Positions 1 through 8,538 of a stretch of 64,000 nucleotides of DNA are shown piece after piece (the stretch's first letter is position 1; each line of letters starts with the position of its first letter). Source of the stretch: Streptomyces antimycoticus (GTDB lineage: Bacteria > Actinomycetota > Actinomycetes > Streptomycetales > Streptomycetaceae); NCBI RefSeq assembly GCF_005405925.1, contig NZ_BJHV01000001.1:10602001-10666000 (forward strand). Reading direction: 5' to 3'. Made by a program: the position numbers and the translations under genes. The notes beneath the pieces are model-generated. The model was not told the DNA's origin, did no database searches, and saw only the letters and a program-made list of their open reading frames with translations.

Positions 1-2
1 AT

Positions 3-200
3 CTCGTCGCGGCGGGTCTCGGCGTCGCCCTGCTACCGAGGTTGTTGCTGCTGGACGCTCCGCCGAGCGTCGTGGTTCTGCCCATGCGGCAGCCGAGACT
101 CGTCCGTCGTCTCTACACCTGCCGGCTCGACACGAGAGGCGTGACCGCATCGGTCAGACGGCTGGAGATGTACCTGAGGGAAGCAGCGGCGGACCTCTGA
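3..200 (+). CDS. LysR-family regulator, C-terminal end (cut by window edge)
   Basis: The reading frame is open from the window edge to a TGA and encodes about 65 residues. They begin LVAAGLGVALLPRL, the typical segment of the LysR effector-binding domain in which a glycine-rich turn is followed by LP. The ending ASVRRLEMYLREAA fits the last helix of such proteins. Only this tail is visible, so effector and targets cannot be inferred. No partner gene is visible downstream, because an IS remnant follows within about 110 bases. Confidence 0.75.
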   Translation, partial: LVAAGLGVALLPRLLLLDAPPSVVVLPMRQPRLVRRLYTCRLDTRGVTASVRRLEMYLREAAADL

Positions 201-307
201 AACACCAGCATTTTCGGGTTCACATGCAACTGTGAACAACGCAAGCGCGCGTGCACATGCGAGCAGTCAGTCCAAATGGGCGCCCCAGGGACCCGGCAAA
301 GTCGTAT

Positions 308-988
308 TCATGCGGCTTGAAGTAGCTTGAGTGTCCGCTGCGGGTCGCGGGCATGGTGGCGGTTGGCGGCGGCGATGTCCGCGTGGCCGGCCAGGCGCAG
401 GATGCTGATGGCCAGGCTTCGCAACGATGCCATGAGCCGGGGCGCGTTTCCCGTTCTGACCAGAGATTTGTCCTCCTGGTAGGTGACGTCGCGGACCCAG
501 TGGAGCTTGTTCTCGGTGTGCCCGTGGCGGCGGACCCAGGCGGCCAGGGTCTCCGGGCTGGCGCTGCGGTCGCTGGTGATCAGGTGGACGACCTCGACGG
601 TCTTCTTGCCCTTCCTGACGACCGTGCGACGCAGCGCGACCTGGGCGGCGCCCTCGAACCCGATACGGGCTGGCGCGAGCGCCATCTTGATCGTGCGCCG
701 GGCGAGGGCGAATGCGCGGCGGAAGGTGGATTCCTCCGCCGGGCCGCGGGCCGGTCCCAGCACGGCCAGGACCTCCGGGCCGGCATCGGCGGCCCACTGG
801 CCGATCGCGGCGAACGACCTCGAGCCCGCGATCACCGCCGCGACCCCGGCGGGGAGCAGCCCGGCCAGCGAGTGCCGCCGCCCGCGCCCCTCGCGCGGGT
901 CCGGAGACCTGGGCAAGAAGATCGAGAAGATGCTGGCATCGCGCATCGGGCATCGGGCATAGGCGGAAATGACATGGGTGCAGCTCAC
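308..988 (-). pseudogene. ISAs1-family transposase, internally deleted
   Basis: The 226-residue frame joins the two ends of an ISAs1-type (H-repeat) transposase. The N-terminal part has DPREGRGRRHSLAGLL and AGSRSFAAIGQWAAD. The C-terminal part has LITSDRSASPETLAAWVR, the E-containing HTENKLHWVRDVTYQEDKS and RTGNAPRLMASLRSLAIS. The central part with the first two catalytic Asp residues is missing; the jump occurs near FRRAFALARR. Family members are roughly 370-400 residues, so about 150 are lost. It should be inactive. I saw no terminal repeats. Confidence 0.85.
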
Positions 989-1084
989 CTGAAGGGGCTT
1001 CCGGCCTGGGGCTTTACCTGATCTCGGGCGAACGGTGGCCTGGTCTTCTATCGTCGTGCTGGGGCTGTGGCTTAACGCTCGGAG

Positions 1085-1987
1085 TCAGTGGCGACGCTCC
1101 GTGGCAGAGGTATGTGCATCGATCGTGGACTGATGTGGCTGGTCGAGGACGGCGTCAGACTCGTCGGCGAGGCGGGTCAGGCGGGTTACCTCGGCCTCGG
1201 TCAGGTTCTCGGCGACTTCAGCCGCGGCGATGTTGGCGCGCAGGTGGCCCGGGTTCGCCGTGCCGGGGATGACGACCACGGCAGGGGAGCGGCGCAGCAG
1301 CCAGGCCAGCGCGACCTGGGCCGGTGCCGCGCCGAGGCGTTCCGCGGGAGCGGTCAGCTCCTCGTAGCTGGTGAGCCGTCCGGAGGCCAGCGGGAAGTAT
1401 GGGACGAACGTGATGCCCTGCGCTTCGCAGTCGGCGAGGACCCGGACGCCGCTGCGGTCGAGCAAGTTGAAACGGTTCTGCACGGCGGCGATCGGCGTGA
1501 TCCGCTGGGCACGGGCCAGCATCTCCGGGGATGCGCCGGACAGGCCGATGCGGCGGATCAGTCCCTGATCGCGCAGTTCGGCGAGCACGCCGAGCGAATC
1601 CTCCAAGGGCACCTGGCTCTGGGCTCCCGGGGTGTCGCCGTCGAGCCGCAGGTACGTTAGCTCGCTGGCTTCGGTTCCCACGTCGGTCAGCGCCTCGTGG
1701 ACCTGCCTGCGGACCGTGTCCGGATGGTCGGTGATGATCCAGGACCCGTCCGGTCCGCGTCCGGCGCCCACCTTGTTGCCGACGATCACCCCTTCGGGGA
1801 TCGGCCGCAGTGCCTCCCCGATCAGCTGGTTCACCGTACGCGGCCCGTAGGCGTTCGCGGTGTCGAAGAACGTCACTCCCAGCTCGACCGCCAGGCGGAG
1901 CACCTGCCGCGCACACTCGGGGTCGGCCGGTGGCCCCCACACATTCGGCCCGGCGAGCTGCATGGCGCCATATCCGACACGGTTCAC
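1085..1987 (-). CDS. Aldo/keto reductase
   Basis: Cytosolic NADPH-dependent oxidoreductase of the aldo/keto reductase superfamily, about 300 residues. Family signs are VTFFDTANAYG near the N-terminus (catalytic Asp/Tyr region), IRRIGLSGAS, IAAVQNRFNLLDR, ITFVPYFPLASG and the cofactor-binding VVVIPGTANPGHLRANIAA near the C-terminus. I chose the GTG at 1987 because GGGAG lies six bases upstream. The frame stays open much further upstream but would then run through the divergent regulator. It is divergent from a TetR gene at 2075 with two operator-like repeats between them, so it is probably repressed by that regulator. The substrate is unknown. Confidence 0.88.
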   Translation of the reverse strand: MNRVGYGAMQLAGPNVWGPPADPECARQVLRLAVELGVTFFDTANAYGPRTVNQLIGEALRPIPEGVIVGNKVGAGRGPDGSWIITDHPDTVRRQVHEALTDVGTEASELTYLRLDGDTPGAQSQVPLEDSLGVLAELRDQGLIRRIGLSGASPEMLARAQRITPIAAVQNRFNLLDRSGVRVLADCEAQGITFVPYFPLASGRLTSYEELTAPAERLGAAPAQVALAWLLRRSPAVVVIPGTANPGHLRANIAAAEVAENLTEAEVTRLTRLADESDAVLDQPHQSTIDAHTSATERRH

Positions 1988-2001
1988 TGGCTTCTCCCAA
2001 C

Positions 2002-2050
2002 GTATCACTGCTACGCGATTATGCGCATCGATGCTTCGTATCAGTGATAC
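2002..2050. promoter_or_regulatory. Paired TetR operator candidates
   Basis: Two related inverted repeats lie between the divergent genes: GTATCA-C-TGCTAC at 2002-2014 (one mismatch) and the perfect GTATCA-G-TGATAC at 2038-2050, 36 bp centre to centre. The arrangement fits autorepression of the TetR gene plus repression of the aldo/keto reductase. Function is inferred from position and symmetry only. Confidence 0.65.
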
Positions 2051-2074
2051 GCGATATGACGTAGCATTGCAAAT

Positions 2075-2782
2075 ATGGACGACGCGAAGACCCGTACCCG
2101 CCGGCGGATCCTTGAGGTGGCGACCGGCATCCTGGAGCGGGAAGGCGCTGAGGCGGTTTCCACCCGCTCGGTCGCCGCAGCGGCCGGGATCCGCGCCGCA
2201 TCCCTGTACCAGCTCTTCGGTGACAAGGACGGCCTTCTCGCCGCCCTGGCCATTCACGCCTTCGACATCTATCTGGCCGAGAAGCAGGCACTGGCGCACA
2301 CTGGTGACCCGGTCGGCGACATGCGCCATGCCTGGGACATGCACGTCGACTTCGGCCTGCGCCACCCCGCGCTCTACGTCCTGATGTACGGCACCGACCG
2401 CCCCGGTCGCCGCCCGCCCGCCGCCGACGAGGCCCACGAACTCCTGCTGAAATTCCTTGACCGCATGGCCGCTGCGGGGCGTCTCCGGCTCCCGCCCGCT
2501 TTGGCCGCCCGCCTGCTGCTGGCCTCCATCACGGGCGTCACCTTGTCGCTGATCGGCGTTCCTCCCGAGGACCGAGACCCAGAGGTCTCCGCGAGAATGC
2601 GCGATACCCTCATCGACTCTCTTGCCGCTGGCCGTCCGCAGCCCCCGGACGCGGATCCCGGTCTCGTGCCTCGGGCTCTCGCCCTCGATGCCGCTCTCGG
2701 CGCCGCGGACGAGGACGAGCTCCCGCTCCGTCCGGCCGAGACCGCCCTTCTCCGTGTCTGGCTCAACCAGCTCGCCTGCTGA
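2075..2782 (+). CDS. TetR/AcrR-family transcriptional regulator
   Basis: 235-residue DNA-binding repressor. The N-terminal HTH shows RRRILEVATGILEREGAEAV, then STRSVAAAAGIRAASLYQLF and GDKDGLLAALA, the classic TetR_N pattern. The C-terminal ligand domain is helical. A TAGCAT box at 2062-2067 lies seven bases before the ATG and no ribosome site is visible, so translation may be leaderless. Its own ATG lies just downstream of the GTATCA operators, so it likely controls itself and the divergent aldo/keto reductase. The inducer is unknown. Confidence 0.9.
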   Translation: MDDAKTRTRRRILEVATGILEREGAEAVSTRSVAAAAGIRAASLYQLFGDKDGLLAALAIHAFDIYLAEKQALAHTGDPVGDMRHAWDMHVDFGLRHPALYVLMYGTDRPGRRPPAADEAHELLLKFLDRMAAAGRLRLPPALAARLLLASITGVTLSLIGVPPEDRDPEVSARMRDTLIDSLAAGRPQPPDADPGLVPRALALDAALGAADEDELPLRPAETALLRVWLNQLAC

Positions 2783-3238
2783 GCCGGCCTGGGCATCGGA
2801 CAGCGAGGCGGGCGGGAGAGGCCAGGACTTCGACGACCCCGGCCACCTCGCCGGGCTCACCGATGCGGTGCCGCGAGCGGATGGTCGTTGCCCAGACCGC
2901 GGGCCACGCCGGTCAGCCCGAGATCTGGCAGAACCCCGAGGTCGGAAGTCCCATCAGGCGAGCTGCACCCAGATGACATCGGTGACGGAGTCCCTCGTGG
3001 CAGTCCCTCGTGGCAGACGACGATGAGCGTAGGAACTTCCACGGTTCCGCCCGGGCCCGCCCGCCGCTCGCGGACACGCCGGACGCATCCGCCGCCATCG
3101 CGACATCGCAGGTCAGGTCCTAGAACACGACTTTGCCGTGTCCCTGATGAGCGCCCGCATGAACCGAGTTCGACCTTCCTCTTGGCAAGGTGCTCCTCGA
3201 ACTTGTCAAAGTGCTCCTCGAAACCGACTCCCGCCGCG
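2783..3238. other. Region without a recognisable gene
   Basis: No frame here has convincing coding character on either strand. A 13-base direct repeat (AGTCCCTCGTGGC, twice) occurs around 2990-3013. On the minus strand a short stretch reading VGFEEHFDKFEEHLAKRK (about 3188-3240) looks protein-like and may be a frameshifted continuation of the gene that ends at 3239. Confidence 0.4.
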
Positions 3239-3778
3239 TCAGGAGTACGTTTCGGCGCCTCGTCGAGGATCCCTCCGGGCCAGGCCCCCGGAGACCGGCG
3301 TGGTGCCGAGGTCGCTGTCACCGTCCTCGTGGCGCAGGACCCAGTCGTCGAGATCGAGGGCCACCTCCAGCGGTTCCCTGGTCATGTAGGCGCGCAGCCG
3401 CTCCGCCTCACCCGCGGCCGGGCCCCTTTCGCGGGAGAGCAGTTCCCGGAAGGCGGCCTCGGCCATCGCGAAGCGCACCCACGCGGCACGCGGGGACACC
3501 TCCAGGACATCACCGATGAGCTGCCAGTCGGCACCGCCCATCCGCTCGAACACGGCCGCGGCCTCGAAGAACCGCTGCGCGACTGCGACTACTCGGATGG
3601 CATCGGCCAGCACGGTGCCCGGCGAACGGTTGGTACCGTCGGGGTTCAGCTCGTGCTCGCCGATCGGGACGAACGCACGGGCGAGGTCGGCGAGTTCGCA
3701 CGCCTCGTAGGCCATCACCAGCCTCGCCCGCGCAGCATCCGTGTACGGTGGACTGGCTCCCGTGTCGCCTTCGGTCAT
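3239..3778 (-). CDS. Conserved hypothetical protein with HTH-like segment
   Basis: 179-residue protein that resembles an uncharacterised Streptomyces family. It has an N-terminal YTDAARARLVMAYEACELAD, then LADAIRVVAVAQRFFEAAAVFER and DWQLIGDVLEVSPRAAWVRFA. The last looks like a degenerate helix-turn-helix of the form WQ-IGD-LGVSRQAA. It ends with LDLDDWVLRHEDGDSDLG. No membrane segments or signal peptide. The C-terminus (GGLARRDPRRGAETYS) looks like a change of frame rather than a natural end, so the gene may be truncated. Function unknown. Confidence 0.6.
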   Translation of the reverse strand: MTEGDTGASPPYTDAARARLVMAYEACELADLARAFVPIGEHELNPDGTNRSPGTVLADAIRVVAVAQRFFEAAAVFERMGGADWQLIGDVLEVSPRAAWVRFAMAEAAFRELLSRERGPAAGEAERLRAYMTREPLEVALDLDDWVLRHEDGDSDLGTTPVSGGLARRDPRRGAETYS

Positions 3779-3835
3779 GTCAGTCCGCCTTAGTTCTCGA
3801 CGATGGGGCTGGTCAAACGCGACTTCCCTGCGTGG

Positions 3836-4597
3836 TCAGCCGCGCAGGAAGTACAGGACGGTCGTCACCGTGGCGGTCGCCAGGAGGACGCCCCGCAGCA
3901 GCCGGGCGGGAAGGCGGCGGGCCAGGTGGGCGCCGGCGAAGCCCCCAGCGGTCGCGCCGACCAGCAGGGCGGCCAGGAGCAGGGGAGTGTGCAGTGCGTC
4001 CGAGGTGAACAGGAACAGCACTCCCGAGGTGAGGAAGACGGCCGCCAGTTGGGTGATCCGCATCGGGTTGCCGGCGGCGGTATCGAGGCCGAGGCCGATG
4101 CTCCACAGGGCCATCATCAGAATGCCTACGGCTCCGCCGAAGTATCCGCCGTACGCGGCGATGAGGAACTGGCCGATCAGGACGGCCCGCGGACTCATGC
4201 CGGCGGAGCGGGCCGACACCTGGCTCACCACGCGGGACAGGCGGCGGCCGAGGGCGAGGACCACGGTGGCGAAGGCGAGCAGCCACGGCGACGCGGACTC
4301 GAACGACGAGGCGGGCAGGACGAGCAGCAGGCAGGCGCCGACCCCGCTGCCGACCACACTGGTCGCGGTCAGCGCTATGGCGGACGCGGCCCCCACCGGG
4401 GCGATTTCGCGCCGGTACACCCAGGCACCGGTCACGGCGCCGGGTACGAGGGCGATCCGGGCGACCGCGTTCGCCGTCACCGGCGACAGACCGACGGCAA
4501 CGAGTGCGGGCAGCGCCACGAAGGTTCCTCCGCCTCCGACGGAGTTCAGGACTCCGGCGGCGACACCGGTCAGCAGGACAAGGGACAGCTCGATCAC
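3836..4597 (-). CDS. TauE/SafE-family membrane permease
   Basis: 253-residue integral membrane protein with about seven to eight hydrophobic helices. It carries the family signature LLTGVAAGVLNSVGGGGTFV at the N-terminus and the second-half repeat GQFLIAAYGGYFGGAVGILM. The two inverted halves with small-residue motifs identify the TauE/SafE (sulfite/organosulfonate exporter) family. The GTG start gives the full first helix. It is divergent from a LysR gene at 4681, a common pairing in which the regulator controls the permease. Substrate cannot be told from sequence. Confidence 0.9.
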   Translation of the reverse strand: MIELSLVLLTGVAAGVLNSVGGGGTFVALPALVAVGLSPVTANAVARIALVPGAVTGAWVYRREIAPVGAASAIALTATSVVGSGVGACLLLVLPASSFESASPWLLAFATVVLALGRRLSRVVSQVSARSAGMSPRAVLIGQFLIAAYGGYFGGAVGILMMALWSIGLGLDTAAGNPMRITQLAAVFLTSGVLFLFTSDALHTPLLLAALLVGATAGGFAGAHLARRLPARLLRGVLLATATVTTVLYFLRG

Positions 4598-4652
4598 ACG
4601 CCGAGCGTCACTCGCGGGAAGGTGTTTTCACAATGCGGAATCATCACACCCT

Positions 4653-4679
4653 GGCTCAGGCTGAGCCTTAGCCTGAGCC
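4653..4679. promoter_or_regulatory. LysR operator candidate abutting the start codon
   Basis: GGCTCAG-G-CTGAGCC (4653-4667) is a perfect 7-1-7 palindrome. GGCTCAGGCT and AGCCTGAGCC (4670-4679) form a second 10-base pairing. The last repeat ends one base before the ATG of the LysR gene, so a bound regulator would sit over the transcription start region of both divergent genes. Confidence 0.6.
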
Positions 4680-4680
4680 G

Positions 4681-5631
4681 ATGCGCTACGACCTGAACGA
4701 CCTACGGCTGTTCCTCCACATCGTCACGGAGGGATCGATCACCGCGGGCGCCCAACGCATGCACCTGAGCCTGCCCTCGGCCAGCGCCCGCGTGCGCGCG
4801 CTGGAACACCACGCCGGCGTGGCCCTGCTGATCCGCGGGCGCCGGGGCGTACGGCCCACCCCGGCGGGGGCGACCCTGGCCCGCCACGCGCGCGACGTCC
4901 TCGACCGGACCGCCCGACTCGAAAGCGCCGTCGCGAGCTACACCCGGCCCCCGTCCGCGCCGCTGATCCTGCTCGGCGGCGGCTCCGCGATGCACCGGCT
5001 CGTGCCGCGGGCCCTGATCTCATTCCTCCGCGCCCACCCAGACACCGACGTCACCGCGTCCGAGAGCCGCACCCCGCAGACCGAGCGGAAACTCGCCGAC
5101 GGCGAGGCGGACCTGGGTGTCGTCCTGGACGACGAGGCCGACGGCTGCGGACTGCGCACGGAGCCCCTCGGCGACGACTCCCTCGTCGTCATCGGGCAGG
5201 CCGGAGGAATCCTCGCCGGGCGGACCGCGCTCACCTACCGCGAGGCCGCCGAACACCCGCTCGTCGGTCTCGACGCCGACTCCTCGCTGCGCCGCTGGAT
5301 CGAAAAGCACCTGGGACCCCACGCCCCCGCGGTGCGCCACCGCACCACCGTCACCAACCTCGGCGTCCTCATCGCCCTGGCCGCCGCCGGCGCCGGACTC
5401 GCCGTCGTCCCGCGCCGGGCCATCGATCCCCGCCAGAGCCTGGAGGTATGCGAACTCCAGGAGCGCTGGGCCCGCCGCCACCACCTGCTGGCCTGGGGCG
5501 TCACAGACCGCGCCACCTCGACGGCAACCGCGACACTCGCCGAACACCTCCGCCAGGCGGCTCAGTCCGAGTTCCCCGACCGCAGCGCACACGGGGACAA
5601 CCTCGGTCGGCTGCCCTTCCAGGACTGCTGA
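4681..5631 (+). CDS. LysR-family transcriptional regulator
   Basis: 316 residues. N-terminal winged HTH: LNDLRLFLHIVTEGSITAGA, then LSLPSASARVRALEHHAGVALL and the usual RGVRPTPAGATL. The effector domain follows, with LADGEADLGVVLDD and LIALAAAGAGLAVVPRRAI. The ATG at 4681 directly follows the palindromes, leaving no room for a ribosome site, so translation is probably leaderless. It likely autoregulates and controls the divergent TauE/SafE permease. The last 25 residues (after RQAAQSEFPD) look non-conserved. Confidence 0.9.
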   Translation: MRYDLNDLRLFLHIVTEGSITAGAQRMHLSLPSASARVRALEHHAGVALLIRGRRGVRPTPAGATLARHARDVLDRTARLESAVASYTRPPSAPLILLGGGSAMHRLVPRALISFLRAHPDTDVTASESRTPQTERKLADGEADLGVVLDDEADGCGLRTEPLGDDSLVVIGQAGGILAGRTALTYREAAEHPLVGLDADSSLRRWIEKHLGPHAPAVRHRTTVTNLGVLIALAAAGAGLAVVPRRAIDPRQSLEVCELQERWARRHHLLAWGVTDRATSTATATLAEHLRQAAQSEFPDRSAHGDNLGRLPFQDC

Positions 5632-5883
5632 CCGACCGCCTTCGGCTGCCCCGCGGGCATGCCGATCGACCGGCCATGGCCCCGCCGGCCGAGCGCCCTG
5701 CGCTGACCCTGGTGCAGGGCTCCGTACGGGCTGGATGTGCTGGGGCATGGAGGTCTCGCTTCGCACGCCGGTGGTTGAGCCGTAGGCGATTTGGTCGCAC
5801 AGCTGCCCGCTCGATGATCTCGTCGTGCCGTACACCGTCACCCGGAGGCGTTCGCCGGGTTGGACGCGGGGTCGGGTTGGGCC

Positions 5884-6600
5884 CGGCGTTGGACGGCGGT
5901 GTGGAGGGCGTCCCAGGCGGAGGTGATCTGTCCGGTCCAGGACCTGTCCGGCTTCCCCATGCTGGCCTCGGCGCCGGTACGGGGCTTCACCTGGCGTGCT
6001 CGTCAGCGGCATCGCCCGGGTCTGCAGTACTTGCTGGCCACCGGCCGGATGCATGGGTTTGAGAGTCTGGGAAAGTGTCTGGGAAAGTCGGTTTCTGCTG
6101 GCCCTGGACTTCACCGGCGGTATCGAGGAGGTGCTGTCCCAGCCGTTCAGACTGAGGTTCACCACCGCCGGCGGGGCCGAGGACCACACGCCGGACTTCC
6201 TGGTGCTGCTGGACGGGGCGGCGGCGCTGATCGACGTGCGCCCCAGCCATCTGGTGCGAGACGAGACATGGCGAAGTTCGCCGCCGCCGAGCGGGCGGCG
6301 GCCGCGGCCGGGTGGCGCTATGTGGTGGTGACCGGCTGGTGCCGGCATGTGGCCGTCGGGCTGGATACGCTGTCCGCTCGGCGGCGGCCGGTGGTCGACC
6401 GCCTGGGGCTGCATGGAGAACTGCTGGAGCTGGCCGCTGAGCGTCCCCGGCGGTTCGGCGACCTGGTGGAGGCTACGTCGCTGCCCGCGGTCGCTCGCGC
6501 GCATGCGGTGCATCTGTTGTGACACCGGCGCCTGGCGGTGGACTTGGCCCAGCCGTTGGGCGATGCCGCGTGGATCTACCCGGTGGGCAGGCCGCGATGA
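5884..6600 (+). pseudogene. TnsA-like transposon endonuclease, frameshifted and with a nonsense codon
   Basis: Pieces in two frames match the TnsA-like endonuclease subunit of heteromeric (Tn7-like) transposons found in actinomycetes. Frame 1 has APVRGFTWRARQRHRPGLQY and TGRMHGFESL. Frame 2 has LLALDFTGGIEEVLSQPFRL and TPDFLVLLDGAAALIDVRP (the D...DVRP nuclease core). Frame 1 resumes with KFAAAERAAAAAGWRYVVVT and DTLSARRRPVVDRLG. A TGA at about 6520 replaces what should be Trp, after which HRRLAVDLAQPLGDAAWIYP continues to the true end. A 12-base tandem duplication (gtctgggaaagt) lies at the first frame change. The gene is dead. Confidence 0.75.
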
Positions 6601-6740
6601 CGACGGGGCTCCAGCGTCTGCGAAGCGAGGATCTGCCCGAGCACGACCTGGTCCGGGCACGGATCCGGACGGCGCATCTGCTGGAGGTGCAGACAGGTTT
6701 TCGCAGGGGAGTCGGCACTGGGCCCAGCCGGGGGAGCCGC
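6597..6740 (+). pseudogene. TnsB-like transposase, N-terminal remnant
   Basis: An ATG overlaps the ancestral TnsA stop in the ATGA arrangement, typical of the tnsA-tnsB pair. The frame reads RLRSEDLPEHDLVRARIRTA and HLLEVQTGFRRG, resembling the segment before the catalytic domain of the TnsB/Mu-like transposase of these elements. Sequence similarity ends soon after, and the rest (to about 6990) is unrecognisable except for a short MGRHKPSKPRWPRPP frame at 6916 that resembles the start of a small conserved Streptomyces protein. Confidence 0.45.
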
Positions 6741-6994
6741 CGACCTCAGCAGTCCCGGCGCGACGGACACGCCGGCACGCCGGGAGCTGAGGCCCATCTG
6801 AGCACCCCGACTTCCGGCTCCGGTCGCGCCGAAGGGCATCCAGTTGGCGGAACAACGGACGGTTGCGTTCCTCGTTGGGTCGGTAAGGACGGCCTGAGCG
6901 AAAGGGGCAATGCCGATGGGTCGGCACAAGCCCAGCAAGCCGCGATGGCCAAGGCCGCCGAGACAGGAGCGTTTCGTGGCTCTACCCACCCGGG

Positions 6995-7993
6995 TCAGCT
7001 CAGCTCCTCCAGTTGCCGCCGTACGTCGGCCGTCAGCGGGTCGTCCGGGCCCAGTGCCCGCTGGCACCGCTCCAGCGTGTCCTGAAGCAGCTCCACCGCC
7101 TTAGATTTGCGCCTGCGGGACGATGCGTAGAGCTGGGCCAGACCACGCATGGTCGTCAGCGTTTCCGGGGCGTCGGGACCGTGTACGCGTTCCCGGGCCC
7201 GCACCGCTGCCCGAACCTCGTCGGGCTTGCCGCGGTACTCCGCGTACTCGCAGACCCTGATCAGCTCCTCTTGTACGTGACGGGTGTCCGGGTGATCGGT
7301 ACCGAGCGCCCGCTCGGAACGGTCCAGCGTCTCTTGCAGCACCTTCAGTGCCTGTACCAAGGAGTTGAGCTGCAGCGCCGAGCTCAGTGCGCACGCCGTA
7401 CGCAGGGCCTTCGGGTGGTCCGGCCCCACGGTGCGTTCCAGCTCGGCCAGTTCTGCCGCGAGCGCTTTGGCTTCGTCGCGGGACAGTGGACCCAACTGAC
7501 TGCGCGCGTTGGTCATGTCGTCGCTCGCACGGCGAGTGTCCGGGTGTGTGGGACCCAGCACCCGGTCGAGATGGGCATGAGTCTGCGCCAGCAGCGCCAG
7601 CGCGGCCACCGGCTGTCCCACCGCCAGATACGCCTCCGCCACCCGCTGGCGCAATTGGAGTGTCGCAGTGTCATCGGCAGGCAGCACCGCCTCGTGCGCG
7701 GCGAGCACCTCCTCGTACACCGGCAGAGCACGGTCGGGGAAGTCGAACTCCCAGTAGTCCTCGGCCTCCTGGTAGCGCTCGCCGCGTAGTTCGGGATGGT
7801 CGGACAACCGAGACGGCGACGGTTCGGGCCAGGACTTCGCGGCTTCCTCCTGCCCGGCTTCTACCTGCGCCATGAGTGCGGCGGTCTTCTTGTCCAGGCC
7901 GTACGGGTTGTCAGCGCTTTTAGGGAACCGGCGTCCGACGTAACGCGAGCCGGTCAGCGAGCTGCTGAGGGTGATGATGCGGTAACGGCCCAT
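6995..7993 (-). CDS. Tetratricopeptide-repeat protein
   Basis: 332 residues, soluble, helical. After a variable N-terminus it has kinesin-light-chain-like TPR units, each about 42-45 residues and carrying the actinobacterial motif LGPTHPDTR, VGPDHPKALR, LGTDHPDTRH, HGPDAPETLTT and LGPDDPLTADVR. The repeats resemble the C-terminal TPR arrays of NB-ARC/STAND regulators, but no NTPase domain is attached here. It starts three bases after the stop of the small zinc-ribbon gene, so the two are probably cotranscribed. Likely a protein-interaction scaffold; partner unknown. Confidence 0.8.
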   Translation of the reverse strand: MGRYRIITLSSSLTGSRYVGRRFPKSADNPYGLDKKTAALMAQVEAGQEEAAKSWPEPSPSRLSDHPELRGERYQEAEDYWEFDFPDRALPVYEEVLAAHEAVLPADDTATLQLRQRVAEAYLAVGQPVAALALLAQTHAHLDRVLGPTHPDTRRASDDMTNARSQLGPLSRDEAKALAAELAELERTVGPDHPKALRTACALSSALQLNSLVQALKVLQETLDRSERALGTDHPDTRHVQEELIRVCEYAEYRGKPDEVRAAVRARERVHGPDAPETLTTMRGLAQLYASSRRRKSKAVELLQDTLERCQRALGPDDPLTADVRRQLEELS

Positions 7994-7996
7994 CGG

Positions 7997-8200
7997 CTAC
8001 AGAGGGATCCACAAGACGCAGAAATACTCCCGCTTGACGACTGAGCCGCACCGCGGGCAGGGGGCGGCCGCACCATAGAACATGGTGCCGATCCCGTTGA
8101 CCGTCGCTGTGTCCGGGGCCAGCGACGCGATGGTCTCATCCGTGCATGGCCCGCAGAATGGATAAACGCCTTGGCGGGAGCCTCGGCTGGTCGGCTCCAT
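7997..8200 (-). CDS. Small zinc-ribbon protein
   Basis: 67-residue protein. The ATG at 8200 is preceded by GGAGGT at six bases, so I prefer it over an upstream ATG at 8245. Two Cys pairs, CGPC near the N-terminus and CPRCG near the C-terminus, about 40 residues apart, suggest a single zinc ribbon; the end reads REYFCVLWIPL. It lies three bases upstream of the TPR gene, probably in one operon. Function unknown. Confidence 0.6.
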   Translation of the reverse strand: MEPTSRGSRQGVYPFCGPCTDETIASLAPDTATVNGIGTMFYGAAAPCPRCGSVVKREYFCVLWIPL

Positions 8201-8538
8201 CTCGCACCTCCGTCGCTCACTGCTCGACTCACTGGCACGGATCAACCTGGCGCACCGTCTGCACGCCGTGAAAGGGAGCCGTTACACCGAACGGTCCGCA
8301 ACGGGCTCCGAGCCTCGCCACCACGCCATACCCCAAGCGTATCCACGTCGCCGGGGACCGGTCCCGGCGTCCACAAACGGGCTCGCCGTAACGAGTCCTC
8401 CGCCCCCCTCCTCGCCCTCTCTCAGCGCCACGTTCCCGCCGTGCGTACGCAGCGGCGGGATACGACTGAAAATACCCCTCTTCGTGGCTGGAGCGTGCAG
8501 CAATCCCTGTACTCGTCGTCAGGGGGTTCCAGCCAGAG
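8201..8538. other. Intergenic region, nothing recognised
   Basis: Upstream region of the zinc-ribbon/TPR operon. No convincing frame, RNA gene or repeat was seen on either strand. Confidence 0.4.

Noticed and set aside
1085..2860. Long version (591 residues) of the first aldo/keto reductase
   Set aside because: The extension runs antisense through the TetR gene and operator region; a GTG with a good ribosome site at 1987 fits the family length.
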